From: Gallionella sp.
GTDB taxonomy: Bacteria; Pseudomonadota; Gammaproteobacteria; Burkholderiales; Gallionellaceae
NCBI GenBank assembly: GCA_030690245.1
Contig: JAUYGW010000351.1
Location: 1-8,983, forward strand
Reading direction: 5' to 3'
DNA: 8,983 nucleotides
The notes under the pieces were generated by a model. The model was not told the origin of the DNA, did no database searches, and saw only the letters and a program-made list of their open reading frames with translations. Position 1 is the first letter of the stretch. The number at the start of each line of letters is the position of its first letter. Both the position numbers and the translations under genes were made by a program. Positions 1 to 5,679 of the stretch are shown one piece after another.

Positions 1-463
1 CGAAGATCTCGCGGATGCCGCCCAGCACGCCCAGCACCGCCGTCAGTCCCAGCCCCATCGCGATGCCGTCCAGCGCGGAGGCGAACACGCCGTTTTTGGA
101 CGCGAACGATTCGGCGCGCGCCAATATGATGCAATTGGTGACGATCAGCGGAATGAAGATGCCCAGCACCAGATACAGCGAATACAGATAGGCGTTCATC
201 AGGAATTGCACGATGGTCACCAGCACGGCGATCAGCAGGATATACACCGGGATGCGCGTTTCATTGGGGATCGCGTCGCGCATCGCGGCCACCCCGCTGC
301 CCGACAGGGTCATCACCAGCGTGGTGGCGAGACCCAGGCTGAGCGCGTTCACCACCGAATTGCTGATCGCCAGCAGCGGGCACAGGCCGAGCAGTTGCGC
401 GATGCCGGGGTTCTGTTTCCACAGGCCGTTATAGAAAATATCTTTTATTCCCTGATAGGTCAT
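1..463 (-). CDS. rnfE: Electron transport complex subunit RnfE/RsxE (partial, C-terminus beyond window)
   Basis: Integral membrane subunit of the Rnf complex, paired with RnfA in the membrane core. The visible 154 residues start [20 protein letters not shown] and match the start of the RnfE/NqrD family. Hydrophobic segments fill most of the rest. The two family cysteines are present: C28 in GLCPLL and C111 in VTNCII. In known Rnf structures the equivalent cysteines of RnfA and RnfE together hold a [2Fe-2S] cluster inside the membrane. The ATG at 463-461 overlaps the rnfG stop by four bases (ATGA), and a good AAGGAG ribosome-binding site lies at 476-471, seven bases upstream, inside the rnfG coding end. 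This suggests translational coupling. The reading frame is open to the left edge, so the C-terminus and anything downstream (rnfH or nth are common) are not visible. Identification is firm. Confidence 0.95.
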   Translation of the reverse strand, partial: MTYQGIKDIFYNGLWKQNPGIAQLLGLCPLLAISNSVVNALSLGLATTLVMTLSGSGVAAMRDAIPNETRIPVYILLIAVLVTIVQFLMNAYLYSLYLVLGIFIPLIVTNCIILARAESFASKNGVFASALDGIAMGLGLTAVLGVLGGIREIF

Positions 464-1125
464 TTCATTTCTCCTTCGCGGGCGGCAGGGGCGTGCTGCT
501 CCCCAGTATCTGCGAACAATTCATCGCGGTGAAGCGCGTGATACTGCAAGGCCTTGTGTACCGCCTTCACGATCGCGCGCGGTGTGATCGTGGCGCCGGC
601 CATGTAGTCGAATGAACCGCCGTCCTTTTTGACTTTCCATTCGCCGCTCTTGCGGTTTTCCAGCGAAGCGCCGTTGAAGCCGGTGATCCAGTTGTTCTTG
701 GCGATCTCGATGTAATCGCCCAGTCCCGGCGTCTCCCTGTGCGACACCACGCGCACGCCGCCGATGCGGCCGTCGCTGTGGATCGCGATGATCAGGTTGA
801 TCCTGCCGCTGTAGCCGTCCGGCGCGACGGCCTGCAGCACCGCGATGGACGGCTGGTTGTTCAGGCGGCCGCGATAGACGAGGCTCGCCCCCCTGCCGCC
901 CAGCAATTTATCTTCCGTCAGTTGCGCGGTGTCTTTCATGATGTCGTTGTCGTAAGTCGCGGGCGGCGCGATTTGCGCGATCAGTTTCAGCTTCTCGTTC
1001 TCTACACTGCGCGCAATGGTTTCGTGCGTCAGGTCGTAGGTCAGGGCCAGCAAAGCCGTGCCGGCCAGCGCGAAGAACAGCAGGTTCAGCGCGGTGTAGG
1101 CGGAAGCCTTGGCCGTGGTCCTCAT
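460..1125 (-). CDS. rnfG: Electron transport complex subunit RnfG/RsxG (FMN-binding)
   Basis: Periplasm-facing flavoprotein of the Rnf complex, anchored by one N-terminal membrane helix (about residues 9-29) and followed by an FMN-binding domain. It has 221 residues, slightly longer than E. coli RsxG (206) because of an extra hydrophilic tail. Family blocks visible are [12 protein letters not shown] (101-112), [12 protein letters not shown] (129-140), [11 protein letters not shown] (163-173) and the flavinylation motif AGATITPRA (176-184). Thr179 is the expected covalent FMN acceptor, attached by ApbE. The position usually Ser/Thr at the start of the S/T-G-A-T motif is Ala176 here. The start at 1125 was chosen because it overlaps the rnfD stop as ATGA and gives a normal membrane anchor. 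The same frame stays open far upstream, but that part is antisense-like shadow of rnfD. rnfG and rnfE are coupled the same way. Confidence 0.95.
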   Translation of the reverse strand: MRTTAKASAYTALNLLFFALAGTALLALTYDLTHETIARSVENEKLKLIAQIAPPATYDNDIMKDTAQLTEDKLLGGRGASLVYRGRLNNQPSIAVLQAVAPDGYSGRINLIIAIHSDGRIGGVRVVSHRETPGLGDYIEIAKNNWITGFNGASLENRKSGEWKVKKDGGSFDYMAGATITPRAIVKAVHKALQYHALHRDELFADTGEQHAPAAREGEMK

Positions 1126-2156
1126 GGTCTCTTGTCCTTCTTGCCGAACACGGCAGGTTGCGTGTACAGCACGATCAGCGGCACGCAGATATTCATCAGC
1201 AGCGTCGCGAATGCCATGCCGTCCGGGAAGCTGCCGAACGCGCGGATCAGGTAGGTCAGCAGCCCCGCCCCTGCGGCAAAGATCAGCTTGCCTTTGTTCG
1301 TGGTGGGGCCGGTCACCGGATCGGTGAGGATGAAGAACGCGCCCAGCATCGCCGCGCCGGAAAACCAGTGGAACAGCGGCGCGGCATAGTGGGTCGGATC
1401 GGCCAGGTGGAAGATGCCGGCGGCGGCGAACAGCGTGCCGAGAAAGGCGACCGGGATATGCCAGGTGATGATGCGCGCGGCCAGCAGGTAGAGGCCGCCG
1501 AGCAAAAATCCCAGCGACACCATTTCGCTGCCTTGCCCGGCCAGACGGCCATAGATGGGCATCTCGAGAATCTGCCTGACCGGTTCGTCGAGGTGCAAAC
1601 GGGTCTTCAGGGTATCCAGCGGCGTGGCCATCGTGACGGCATCGAGTGTCACATTGGGCGGCAGTGCGCCGGCAAACATGTACTTCAGTTGGTCGAGGAA
1701 ACCGAACTCGACCGGCCCCAGGCCGTGCGGCGTAAGCCAGTGCGTCATCTGCGCCGGGAACGAGATGATCAGCACCGCATAGCCGATCATCGCCGGGTTG
1801 AACGGGTTGTTGCCCAGCCCGCCGTACAGGTGCTTGGCGATGGCGATCGCGAAGGCCGTGCCGACCACGACCAGCCACCACGGCGCGAGCGGCGGAATGG
1901 ACAACGCCAGCAGCCAGCCGGTGAGCAACGCGCTGTTGTCGCCGAGGAAGTGCCTCACCGGGCGGTTGCGCAACCTGAGCATCAGCGCCTCGGTGCCGAG
2001 CGCGGTGAGGCTGGCCAGCGCGATCGACACCAGGATCGCCGGGCCGAAATGCCAGACATACAGCGCGATGCCCGGAAGCAGCGCGAGCAGCACCCTGAGC
2101 ATGATCGCGGAGACGGTATCCGGTTTGCTGATGAAAGGGGAAAAAAGTGCGCTCAT
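1122..2156 (-). CDS. rnfD: Electron transport complex subunit RnfD/RsxD
   Basis: Polytopic membrane subunit of the Rnf complex, homologous to NqrB, carrying covalent FMN and lying on the electron and ion path through the membrane. It has 344 residues, a normal family length. Characteristic blocks are DNSALLTGWLLALSIPPLAP (73-92), YGGLGNNPFNPAMIGY (111-126), MATPLDTLKT (176-185) and GAFFILTDPVTGPTTNKGK (272-290). Thr178 in the MATPLDT block aligns with the flavinylated Thr of the family (Thr187 in the E. coli/Vibrio proteins). The start at 2156 was preferred over an in-frame ATG 12 codons upstream at 2192. The family begins close to this Met, and the upstream codons run through a small hairpin and repeat DNA. 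The ribosome-binding site is weak (GGA about nine bases upstream). The 102-bp gap to rnfC holds two inverted-repeat structures. The stop overlaps the rnfG start (ATGA). Confidence 0.95.
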   Translation of the reverse strand: MSALFSPFISKPDTVSAIMLRVLLALLPGIALYVWHFGPAILVSIALASLTALGTEALMLRLRNRPVRHFLGDNSALLTGWLLALSIPPLAPWWLVVVGTAFAIAIAKHLYGGLGNNPFNPAMIGYAVLIISFPAQMTHWLTPHGLGPVEFGFLDQLKYMFAGALPPNVTLDAVTMATPLDTLKTRLHLDEPVRQILEMPIYGRLAGQGSEMVSLGFLLGGLYLLAARIITWHIPVAFLGTLFAAAGIFHLADPTHYAAPLFHWFSGAAMLGAFFILTDPVTGPTTNKGKLIFAAGAGLLTYLIRAFGSFPDGMAFATLLMNICVPLIVLYTQPAVFGKKDKRP

Positions 2157-2174
2157 GTTATTCGTCCAAGTAAA

Positions 2175-2189
2175 TCTCGCGAAGCGAGA
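2175..2189. repeat. Small hairpin upstream of rnfD
   Basis: Perfect 6-bp inverted repeat TCTCGC / GCGAGA with a GAA loop, about 20 bases upstream of the rnfD ATG. In the transcript it could affect rnfD translation initiation; this is inferred only from position. Confidence 0.5.
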
Positions 2190-2194
2190 CATTA

Positions 2195-2234
2195 CCCCTC
2201 TCTCCCGCAGGTGGGGGAGAGTTGGGAGAGGGGG
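2195..2234. repeat. REP-like purine/pyrimidine palindromic repeat between rnfC and rnfD
   Basis: The segment has a pyrimidine-rich left part (CCCCTCTCTCCC) and purine-rich right parts (GGGGGAGAG and GGGAGAGGGGG). At least two alternative pairings are possible: CCCCTCTC (2195-2202) with GAGAGGGG (2226-2233), or CTCTCCC (2200-2206) with GGGAGAG (2215-2221). CCCTCTCCC...GGGAGAGGG palindromes are common intergenic dispersed repeats in Proteobacteria. It lies in the rnfC-rnfD gap and would be transcribed with the operon. Confidence 0.65.
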
Positions 2235-2237
2235 AAA

Positions 2238-2283
2238 CGATCATGGCGAGATTCATCATCAGGAGTGGCTCTCGCCATGATCG
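2238..2283. repeat. 13-bp perfect inverted repeat spanning the rnfC stop codon
   Basis: CGATCATGGCGAG (2238-2250) and CTCGCCATGATCG (2271-2283) are exact reverse complements separated by 20 bases. The right arm encodes part of the RnfC C-terminus (DDHGE); the stop codon (2261-2259) is in the loop. In the minus-strand transcript the stem is followed by UUUCCCCC. It could act as a weak terminator/attenuator or as a 3'-end stabiliser separating rnfABC from rnfDGE levels. The U-tract is too short to call a real terminator. Confidence 0.7.
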
Positions 2284-3917
2284 TCAGGAGGTTCGTCAGC
2301 CGATTTCGCCAGTTCGTGAATATGCGCGCGGCGCGCCTCGATCTCGGCGATTTCCGCCTGTTGCTGCGCGGTGAGGTGGTCGGTGTTCTTCGGCTGGCTG
2401 GCGGCGGCCTGTTCCCTGGCGCGGGCGATCGCCGCCTGGATTTTCTGCTGCATGGCGTCTGCCGGATTGGCGGATGCAGCCGGCACCTGCTTCGCCGCCT
2501 GTTCCCTCGCGGCCAATTTCTCGGCCTTTTCCTGTTTCTCGCGCTCGAAACGGTATTCGCGGAACTCGTGGCGTTCGCGTGCGTGGTCGGCGGCCTGCTG
2601 GTCATGCTCACGCGCACGGATCTCGCTCTTGGCGAACTGGAAATACTGCACCAGCGGGATATGGCTGGGGCAGACGTAGCTGCATGCGCCACATTCGATG
2701 CAGTCGAACAGGCTGAATTGCTGCGCCTTGTCGAACTCTTTCGACTGGGAGAACCAGAACAAGTCCATCGGCTGCAAATCCGCCGGGCATGCCTCGGCGC
2801 AGCGCATGCAGCGGATGCAGGGCAGGGCGGGCGGCGCGGGCGGGAACAATCTATCCGATGCGGCGATGATGCAGTTGCTCGCCTTGACCAGCGGAATGTC
2901 CGTCGAAGACAACGGTAATCCCATCATCGGGCCGCCCATGAGGTAGCGGTCGGTGTCCGGCAAGGCTTCGACCAGCGCGACCAGATCGCGAACCGGCGTG
3001 CCGAGCAGCACCTCGAAATTCTGCGCGCGGCGGACGTTGCCGGTGATCGTGACGATGCGCGACAGCACCGGCTCGCCGTGCGCGAGGGCGCGATACGCGC
3101 CGTAGCAGGTGGCGACGTTGAAGCATTGCACGCCGATGTCGGTGGGCAGTTTGCCGGACGGCACTTCCAGCCCGGTGAGCACGCGGATCAGCTGCTTCGC
3201 GCTGCCGCCCGGATAGATCGTCGGCACGGCGACCACATCAAATGAAAAGCCGCTTTCGGCGACCGCCTGCCGCATCGCGGCGATCGCCTGCGGCTTGTTG
3301 TCCTCGATGCCGATCAGCACTTCCCCGCCTTCCAGCATGAAGCGTAGCATCTCCGCACCCTGCACGATCTCTGCGGCGCGCTCGCGCATCAGCATGTCGT
3401 CGCAGGTGATATACGGCTCGCATTCCGCGCCGTTCAGGATCAGCGTATCGATTTTCCGGTTGCCGGGGCGCAGCTTGATATCGCTGGGGAACACCGCGCC
3501 GCCCAACCCCACCACGCCGGACATGCGCAACTGCCGGCGCAGTTCGGTGGGATCGCTGTTGCGGTAATCGGTTGCGGCATGGGGTATCCATTCCTCCCTG
3601 CCGTCCGGGATCAGCGTGGCGCACAAATCCGGCAGGCCGGAAGGGTGGGCGATGGGCTGCGCGGCGATGGCGGTGATGGTTCCCGACGTGGAGGCATGTA
3701 CCGCGCTCGAAATAAAACCGTCCGGCATGCCGATCAGCTGGCCTTTCAGCACATGGTCGCCGACGCGCACCACCGGTTTGGCGGCCGCGCCAGCATGCTG
3801 GCGGAACGGGATGACCAGTTTCGACGGCAGCGGCGCGCGCGCAATGCCGCATTGCGTGGATTGCTCCTTGTTGCCGGGCGGATGGATGCCGCCGTGAAAT
3901 TGATAGAGCGTTCTCAT
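2259..3917 (-). CDS. rnfC: Electron transport complex subunit RnfC/RsxC (NADH-oxidising, 2x[4Fe-4S])
   Basis: Peripheral subunit that binds NADH and FMN and passes electrons through two [4Fe-4S] clusters to the rest of the Rnf complex. It has 552 residues from MRTLYQFHGGIHPPGNK, the normal family N-terminus. Visible parts: an N-terminal biotinyl/barrel-like region (about 30-110); the flavin/NADH-binding stretch with GVVGLGGAVFPS (134-145) and NGAECEPYITCDD (162-174); the GGPMMG block (328-333); and two intact ferredoxin motifs, C367/C370/C373/C377 and C406/C409/C412/C416, both ending in CP. After about residue 430 comes a charged, Ala/Glu/Arg-rich helical tail to about 535, typical of proteobacterial RnfC and probably coiled coil. 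An upstream in-frame ATG at 3956 lies at the edge of an inserted repeat and is not preferred. The last codons form one arm of a 13-bp inverted repeat, with the stop in the loop. Confidence 0.96.
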   Translation of the reverse strand: MRTLYQFHGGIHPPGNKEQSTQCGIARAPLPSKLVIPFRQHAGAAAKPVVRVGDHVLKGQLIGMPDGFISSAVHASTSGTITAIAAQPIAHPSGLPDLCATLIPDGREEWIPHAATDYRNSDPTELRRQLRMSGVVGLGGAVFPSDIKLRPGNRKIDTLILNGAECEPYITCDDMLMRERAAEIVQGAEMLRFMLEGGEVLIGIEDNKPQAIAAMRQAVAESGFSFDVVAVPTIYPGGSAKQLIRVLTGLEVPSGKLPTDIGVQCFNVATCYGAYRALAHGEPVLSRIVTITGNVRRAQNFEVLLGTPVRDLVALVEALPDTDRYLMGGPMMGLPLSSTDIPLVKASNCIIAASDRLFPPAPPALPCIRCMRCAEACPADLQPMDLFWFSQSKEFDKAQQFSLFDCIECGACSYVCPSHIPLVQYFQFAKSEIRAREHDQQAADHARERHEFREYRFEREKQEKAEKLAAREQAAKQVPAASANPADAMQQKIQAAIARAREQAAASQPKNTDHLTAQQQAEIAEIEARRAHIHELAKSADEPPDDHGESHS

Positions 3918-3948
3918 CAGGTTTGAGCCCTCATCCTGGGAGAAGCAA

Positions 3949-4083
3949 TTAGCCACGGATTAACACGGATTGACACTGATAAAAGCCAGATACGCAAGAG
4001 TTCACGGCTCATACGGTTGTCCGTGGAAGTGAGGTTCAATACCCACTGAACATCCGTGTTCATCCGTGTTAATCCGTGGCTAA
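3949..4083. repeat. Dispersed 135-bp element with 22-bp terminal inverted repeats (rnfB-rnfC gap)
   Basis: The ends are perfect 22-bp inverted repeats at 3949-3970 and 4062-4083 (core TTAATCCGTGGCTAA / TTAGCCACGGATTAA). The inverted similarity continues imperfectly for about ten more bases inward. Short ATCCGTGTT-like units are repeated at the right end (4052-4060, 4062-4070, 4072-4078). The minus-strand translation gives peptides such as HGLTRMNTD and SVSIRVNPWL, which I recognise from spurious ORFs in many genomes made by this dispersed repeat family. It fills most of the 181-bp rnfB-rnfC gap. It resembles a MITE-like element but carries no obvious target-site duplication. Confidence 0.8.
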
Positions 4084-4098
4084 ATATCACTCTTAGGC

Positions 4099-4557
4099 TC
4101 ATTTCTTCACTGCCAGCGTGTAAACCGGATATTTCCATTTCCAGGTGGTGATCTTTTCCGTGATGGGCACCATGCTGATGCAGTCCACCGGGCAGGCCTG
4201 GAAGCACAAGGTGCAGCCGATGCACAGGTTCTCGTCGATGAAGGCGATCGACTTCGGCTTGAGCACCGTGCCGCCGCCGAACGGCTTGAACTCCACGCCG
4301 AGCAGATCGGCGAGCTTGTGGATGCCTTCCTCGCCGCCCGGCGGACATCGGTTGATGTCCGCCTCACCGGAGGCAATCGCTTCGGCGTAAGGCCGGCAAC
4401 CGGGATAGCCGCATTGCCCGCACTGCGTCTGCGGCAGGATCGCGTCGATCTTGTCCACCAGCGGATTGCCTTCGACGCGGAATTTGACCGCCGAAAACCC
4501 CAGCACTGCGCCGAGCACGATCGCGATACCCGCCATCACCAGCAGCGCGCTCAGCAT
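4099..4557 (-). CDS. rnfB: Electron transport complex subunit RnfB/RsxB, shortened: one ferredoxin motif missing
   Basis: Iron-sulfur subunit of Rnf that exchanges electrons with ferredoxin on the cytoplasmic side. It has 152 residues; E. coli RsxB has 192. The N-terminal membrane helix (about 2-22) and the first [4Fe-4S] domain are normal: C46, C49, C54 and C71 in [10 protein letters not shown]...NRCPPGG. Canonical RnfB then has two CxxCxxCxxxCP motifs about 30 residues apart. Here there is only one, C112/C115/C118/C122, and its tail ([10 protein letters not shown]) looks like the end of the second motif. The sequence therefore reads as an in-frame fusion of motif 1 to motif 2. The remainder ([16 protein letters not shown]) resembles the normal C-terminal end. 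No lost motif is found downstream in any frame; the next bases are repeat DNA. Start: ATG at 4557 with an AGAGGGG-type ribosome-binding site upstream. Gene identity is firm; whether the protein is fully functional is open. Confidence 0.9.
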   Translation of the reverse strand: MLSALLVMAGIAIVLGAVLGFSAVKFRVEGNPLVDKIDAILPQTQCGQCGYPGCRPYAEAIASGEADINRCPPGGEEGIHKLADLLGVEFKPFGGGTVLKPKSIAFIDENLCIGCTLCFQACPVDCISMVPITEKITTWKWKYPVYTLAVKK

Positions 4558-4643
4558 ATGCCGATGCCCCTCTTACGTTGATCGGGGAGGAGTGAAGGTG
4601 GTTGGATAGCAGCTATTGATGCGCCACAAATTGAAATTTCATT

Positions 4644-4709
4644 CCGTTCGGACTGAGCTTGTCGAAGGCCATGAAGCCATTCATGTTTCGACAAGCTCAA
4701 CACGAACGG
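4644..4709. repeat. Dispersed palindrome of the TTCGACAAGCTCA family (rnfA-rnfB gap)
   Basis: Arms 4644-4666 and 4687-4709 are inverted repeats matching at 20 of 23 positions around the core TTCGACAAGCTCA. The spacer itself contains a further 6-bp stem, CATGAA (4670-4675) with TTCATG (4680-4685). This is a well-known type of intergenic repeat in many Proteobacteria. In the rnf transcript it would form a long hairpin. Confidence 0.8.
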
Positions 4710-4720
4710 TTTCATAGAAT

Positions 4721-4766
4721 GTAGGTCGGGTTTCAACCCGACATGTCGGGCTAAAGCCCGACCTAC
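4721..4766. repeat. Dispersed palindrome of the GTAGGTCGGG family (rnfA-rnfB gap)
   Basis: GTAGGTCGGG...CCCGAC (4721-4742) and GTCGGG...CCCGACCTAC (4745-4766) are inverted repeats matching at 19 of 22 positions. Each half also contains its own small stem (CGGGTTTCAACCCG and CGGGCTAAAGCCCG). It is a common REP-like intergenic family and lies directly beside the preceding palindrome, 26 bases downstream of the rnfA stop on the transcript. Confidence 0.8.
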
Positions 4767-4792
4767 GTGTAATGGATAATCTGGGTTAATCA

Positions 4793-5368
4793 TTACTTGA
4801 TCAGCCCCGAGAATCCCATAAATGCCAAACTCATCAGCCCCGCCGTGACCATCGCGATCGCCGACCCCTTGAAGATTCCCGGCACGTCCGCGCCTTCCAT
4901 GCGTTCGCGCATCCCGGCGAACAGCACCATCACCAGCGTGAAGCCGAGCGCGCCGCCCATGCCGAAAAACACCGACTCCATGAAATTGTGTTGCGCCTGC
5001 ACGTTGAGCAGCGGAATGCCGAGCACCGCGCAGTTGGTGGTGATCAGCGGCAGGTAGATGCCCAGCACCTGATGCAGCATCGGGCTGGTTTTCTGGATCA
5101 CCATTTCGGTGAACTGCACGATGCCGGCGATCACCACGATGAACGACAGCGTGGTCAGGTAGGAAAGCTCCGGCCCGAGCAGGTATTCGTTGATGAGATA
5201 GCTGGCGCCCGAGGCTATGGTCAGCACGAAGGTGGTGGCCAGGCCCATGCCGAGCGAAGTCTCCAGTTTTCGGGAGACCCCCATGAACGGGCAGAGGCCG
5301 AGGATCTTGACCATCACGATGTTGTTCACAAACACCGCGCCGACCAGGATGAGCAGATATTCGGTCAT
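4793..5368 (-). CDS. rnfA: Electron transport complex subunit RnfA/RsxA
   Basis: First gene of the operon, encoding a membrane subunit that forms the inverted-topology core with RnfE. It has 191 residues (E. coli RsxA has 193), almost entirely hydrophobic segments, and is closely family-like from [16 protein letters not shown] to [14 protein letters not shown]. The two Fe-S cysteines are present: C26 in GLCPFMG and C113 in TTNCAVLG. Together with RnfE C28/C111 they are expected to bind the intramembrane [2Fe-2S] cluster. The start at 5368 has AAAGG at 5380-5376, seven bases upstream, and lies about 20 bases below a sigma70-like promoter. The N-terminal part (codons 10-29) exists a second time as a decayed fragment at 7705-7764. 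The 235-bp gap to rnfB carries two palindromic repeats. Confidence 0.97.
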   Translation of the reverse strand: MTEYLLILVGAVFVNNIVMVKILGLCPFMGVSRKLETSLGMGLATTFVLTIASGASYLINEYLLGPELSYLTTLSFIVVIAGIVQFTEMVIQKTSPMLHQVLGIYLPLITTNCAVLGIPLLNVQAQHNFMESVFFGMGGALGFTLVMVLFAGMRERMEGADVPGIFKGSAIAMVTAGLMSLAFMGFSGLIK

Positions 5369-5489
5369 TGATGCGCCTTTGAAGTCAGGCGTGGATTATC
5401 CCCCGATTCATATACCCCTTCAACCGCGCCGGCAGTAGATGAATAGGCTGTCCGGCATATTGACCATCCGGCAGGTGCGGGTTAGGGTG
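5282..5489. repeat. Left copy of a direct repeat covering the rnfA start, promoter and upstream DNA
   Basis: Segments 5282-5341 and 5431-5489 match 7705-7764 and 7765-7823 in the same orientation, with four mismatches each over 60 and 59 positions. The 89 bases between (5342-5430), holding rnfA codons 1-9 and the promoter, have no counterpart in the right copy. The 8-base sequence ACCGCGCC occurs at both ends of that missing part (5334-5341 and 5423-5430). Confidence 0.85.
5395..5423 (-). promoter_or_regulatory. Predicted sigma70 promoter of the rnf operon
   Basis: On the minus strand there is TTGAAG (5423-5418), a 17-base spacer, and GATAAT (5400-5395). This is 4/6 and 5/6 agreement with the sigma70 consensus at the ideal spacing. 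Transcription would start near 5388, leaving a leader of about 20 bases that contains the rnfA ribosome-binding site AAAGG (5380-5376). It is the only convincing promoter upstream of the operon. This segment is missing from the decayed copy near 7764. Confidence 0.65.
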
Positions 5490-5679
5490 CTCCCAGTCGG
5501 GCAAGTGGCACCAGAACGCAAACGGACTCTGGATTTTGAATAGGGGATGAGAAATGCAAAAACATAATGCGAGGGTGACCCCTTTGACTCAGGCAGGCAG
5601 GATGCAAGAAAGAACGGACGGCTGGCGGGCTAAGCGGCGAGCAGGAGAGTTTACGGTTTGAGGAGAATGCAAAATAAGC
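5490..5679. other. Non-coding stretch between the rnf promoter region and the lipoprotein frame
   Basis: No credible gene is seen. It contains AGGGTGACCCCTTT (5572-5585), which recurs inverted near 6634-6648. Near the right end is AGGAG (5661-5665), placed too far from the ATG at 5680 to be decisive. TTGACT at 5584-5589 resembles a -35 box but has no -10 partner at a suitable distance. Leftward open frames here have no protein-like character. Confidence 0.6.

Noticed and set aside
1158..2918. Long plus-strand open frame (586 codons) opposite rnfD and rnfC
   Set aside because: It is rich in Arg, Gln, His and Gly with no domain character, spans two genes and their gap in antisense, and is typical of high-GC shadow frames.
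3917..4348. Minus-strand open frame overlapping the end of rnfB and the rnfB-rnfC gap
   Set aside because: Half is a shadow of rnfB and half is translated repeat DNA; it has no protein-like start or domain.
4099..4557. Frameshift as an explanation for the short RnfB
   Set aside because: The frame is continuous into a normal-looking C-terminal end, and no second ferredoxin motif is present downstream in any frame.
4644..4766. CRISPR-like array in the rnfA-rnfB gap
   Set aside because: The repeats are single palindromes of two unrelated families, not regularly spaced direct repeats.
5584..5612. Promoter for the lipoprotein gene starting at TTGACT
   Set aside because: No -10-like hexamer occurs 16-18 bases downstream.
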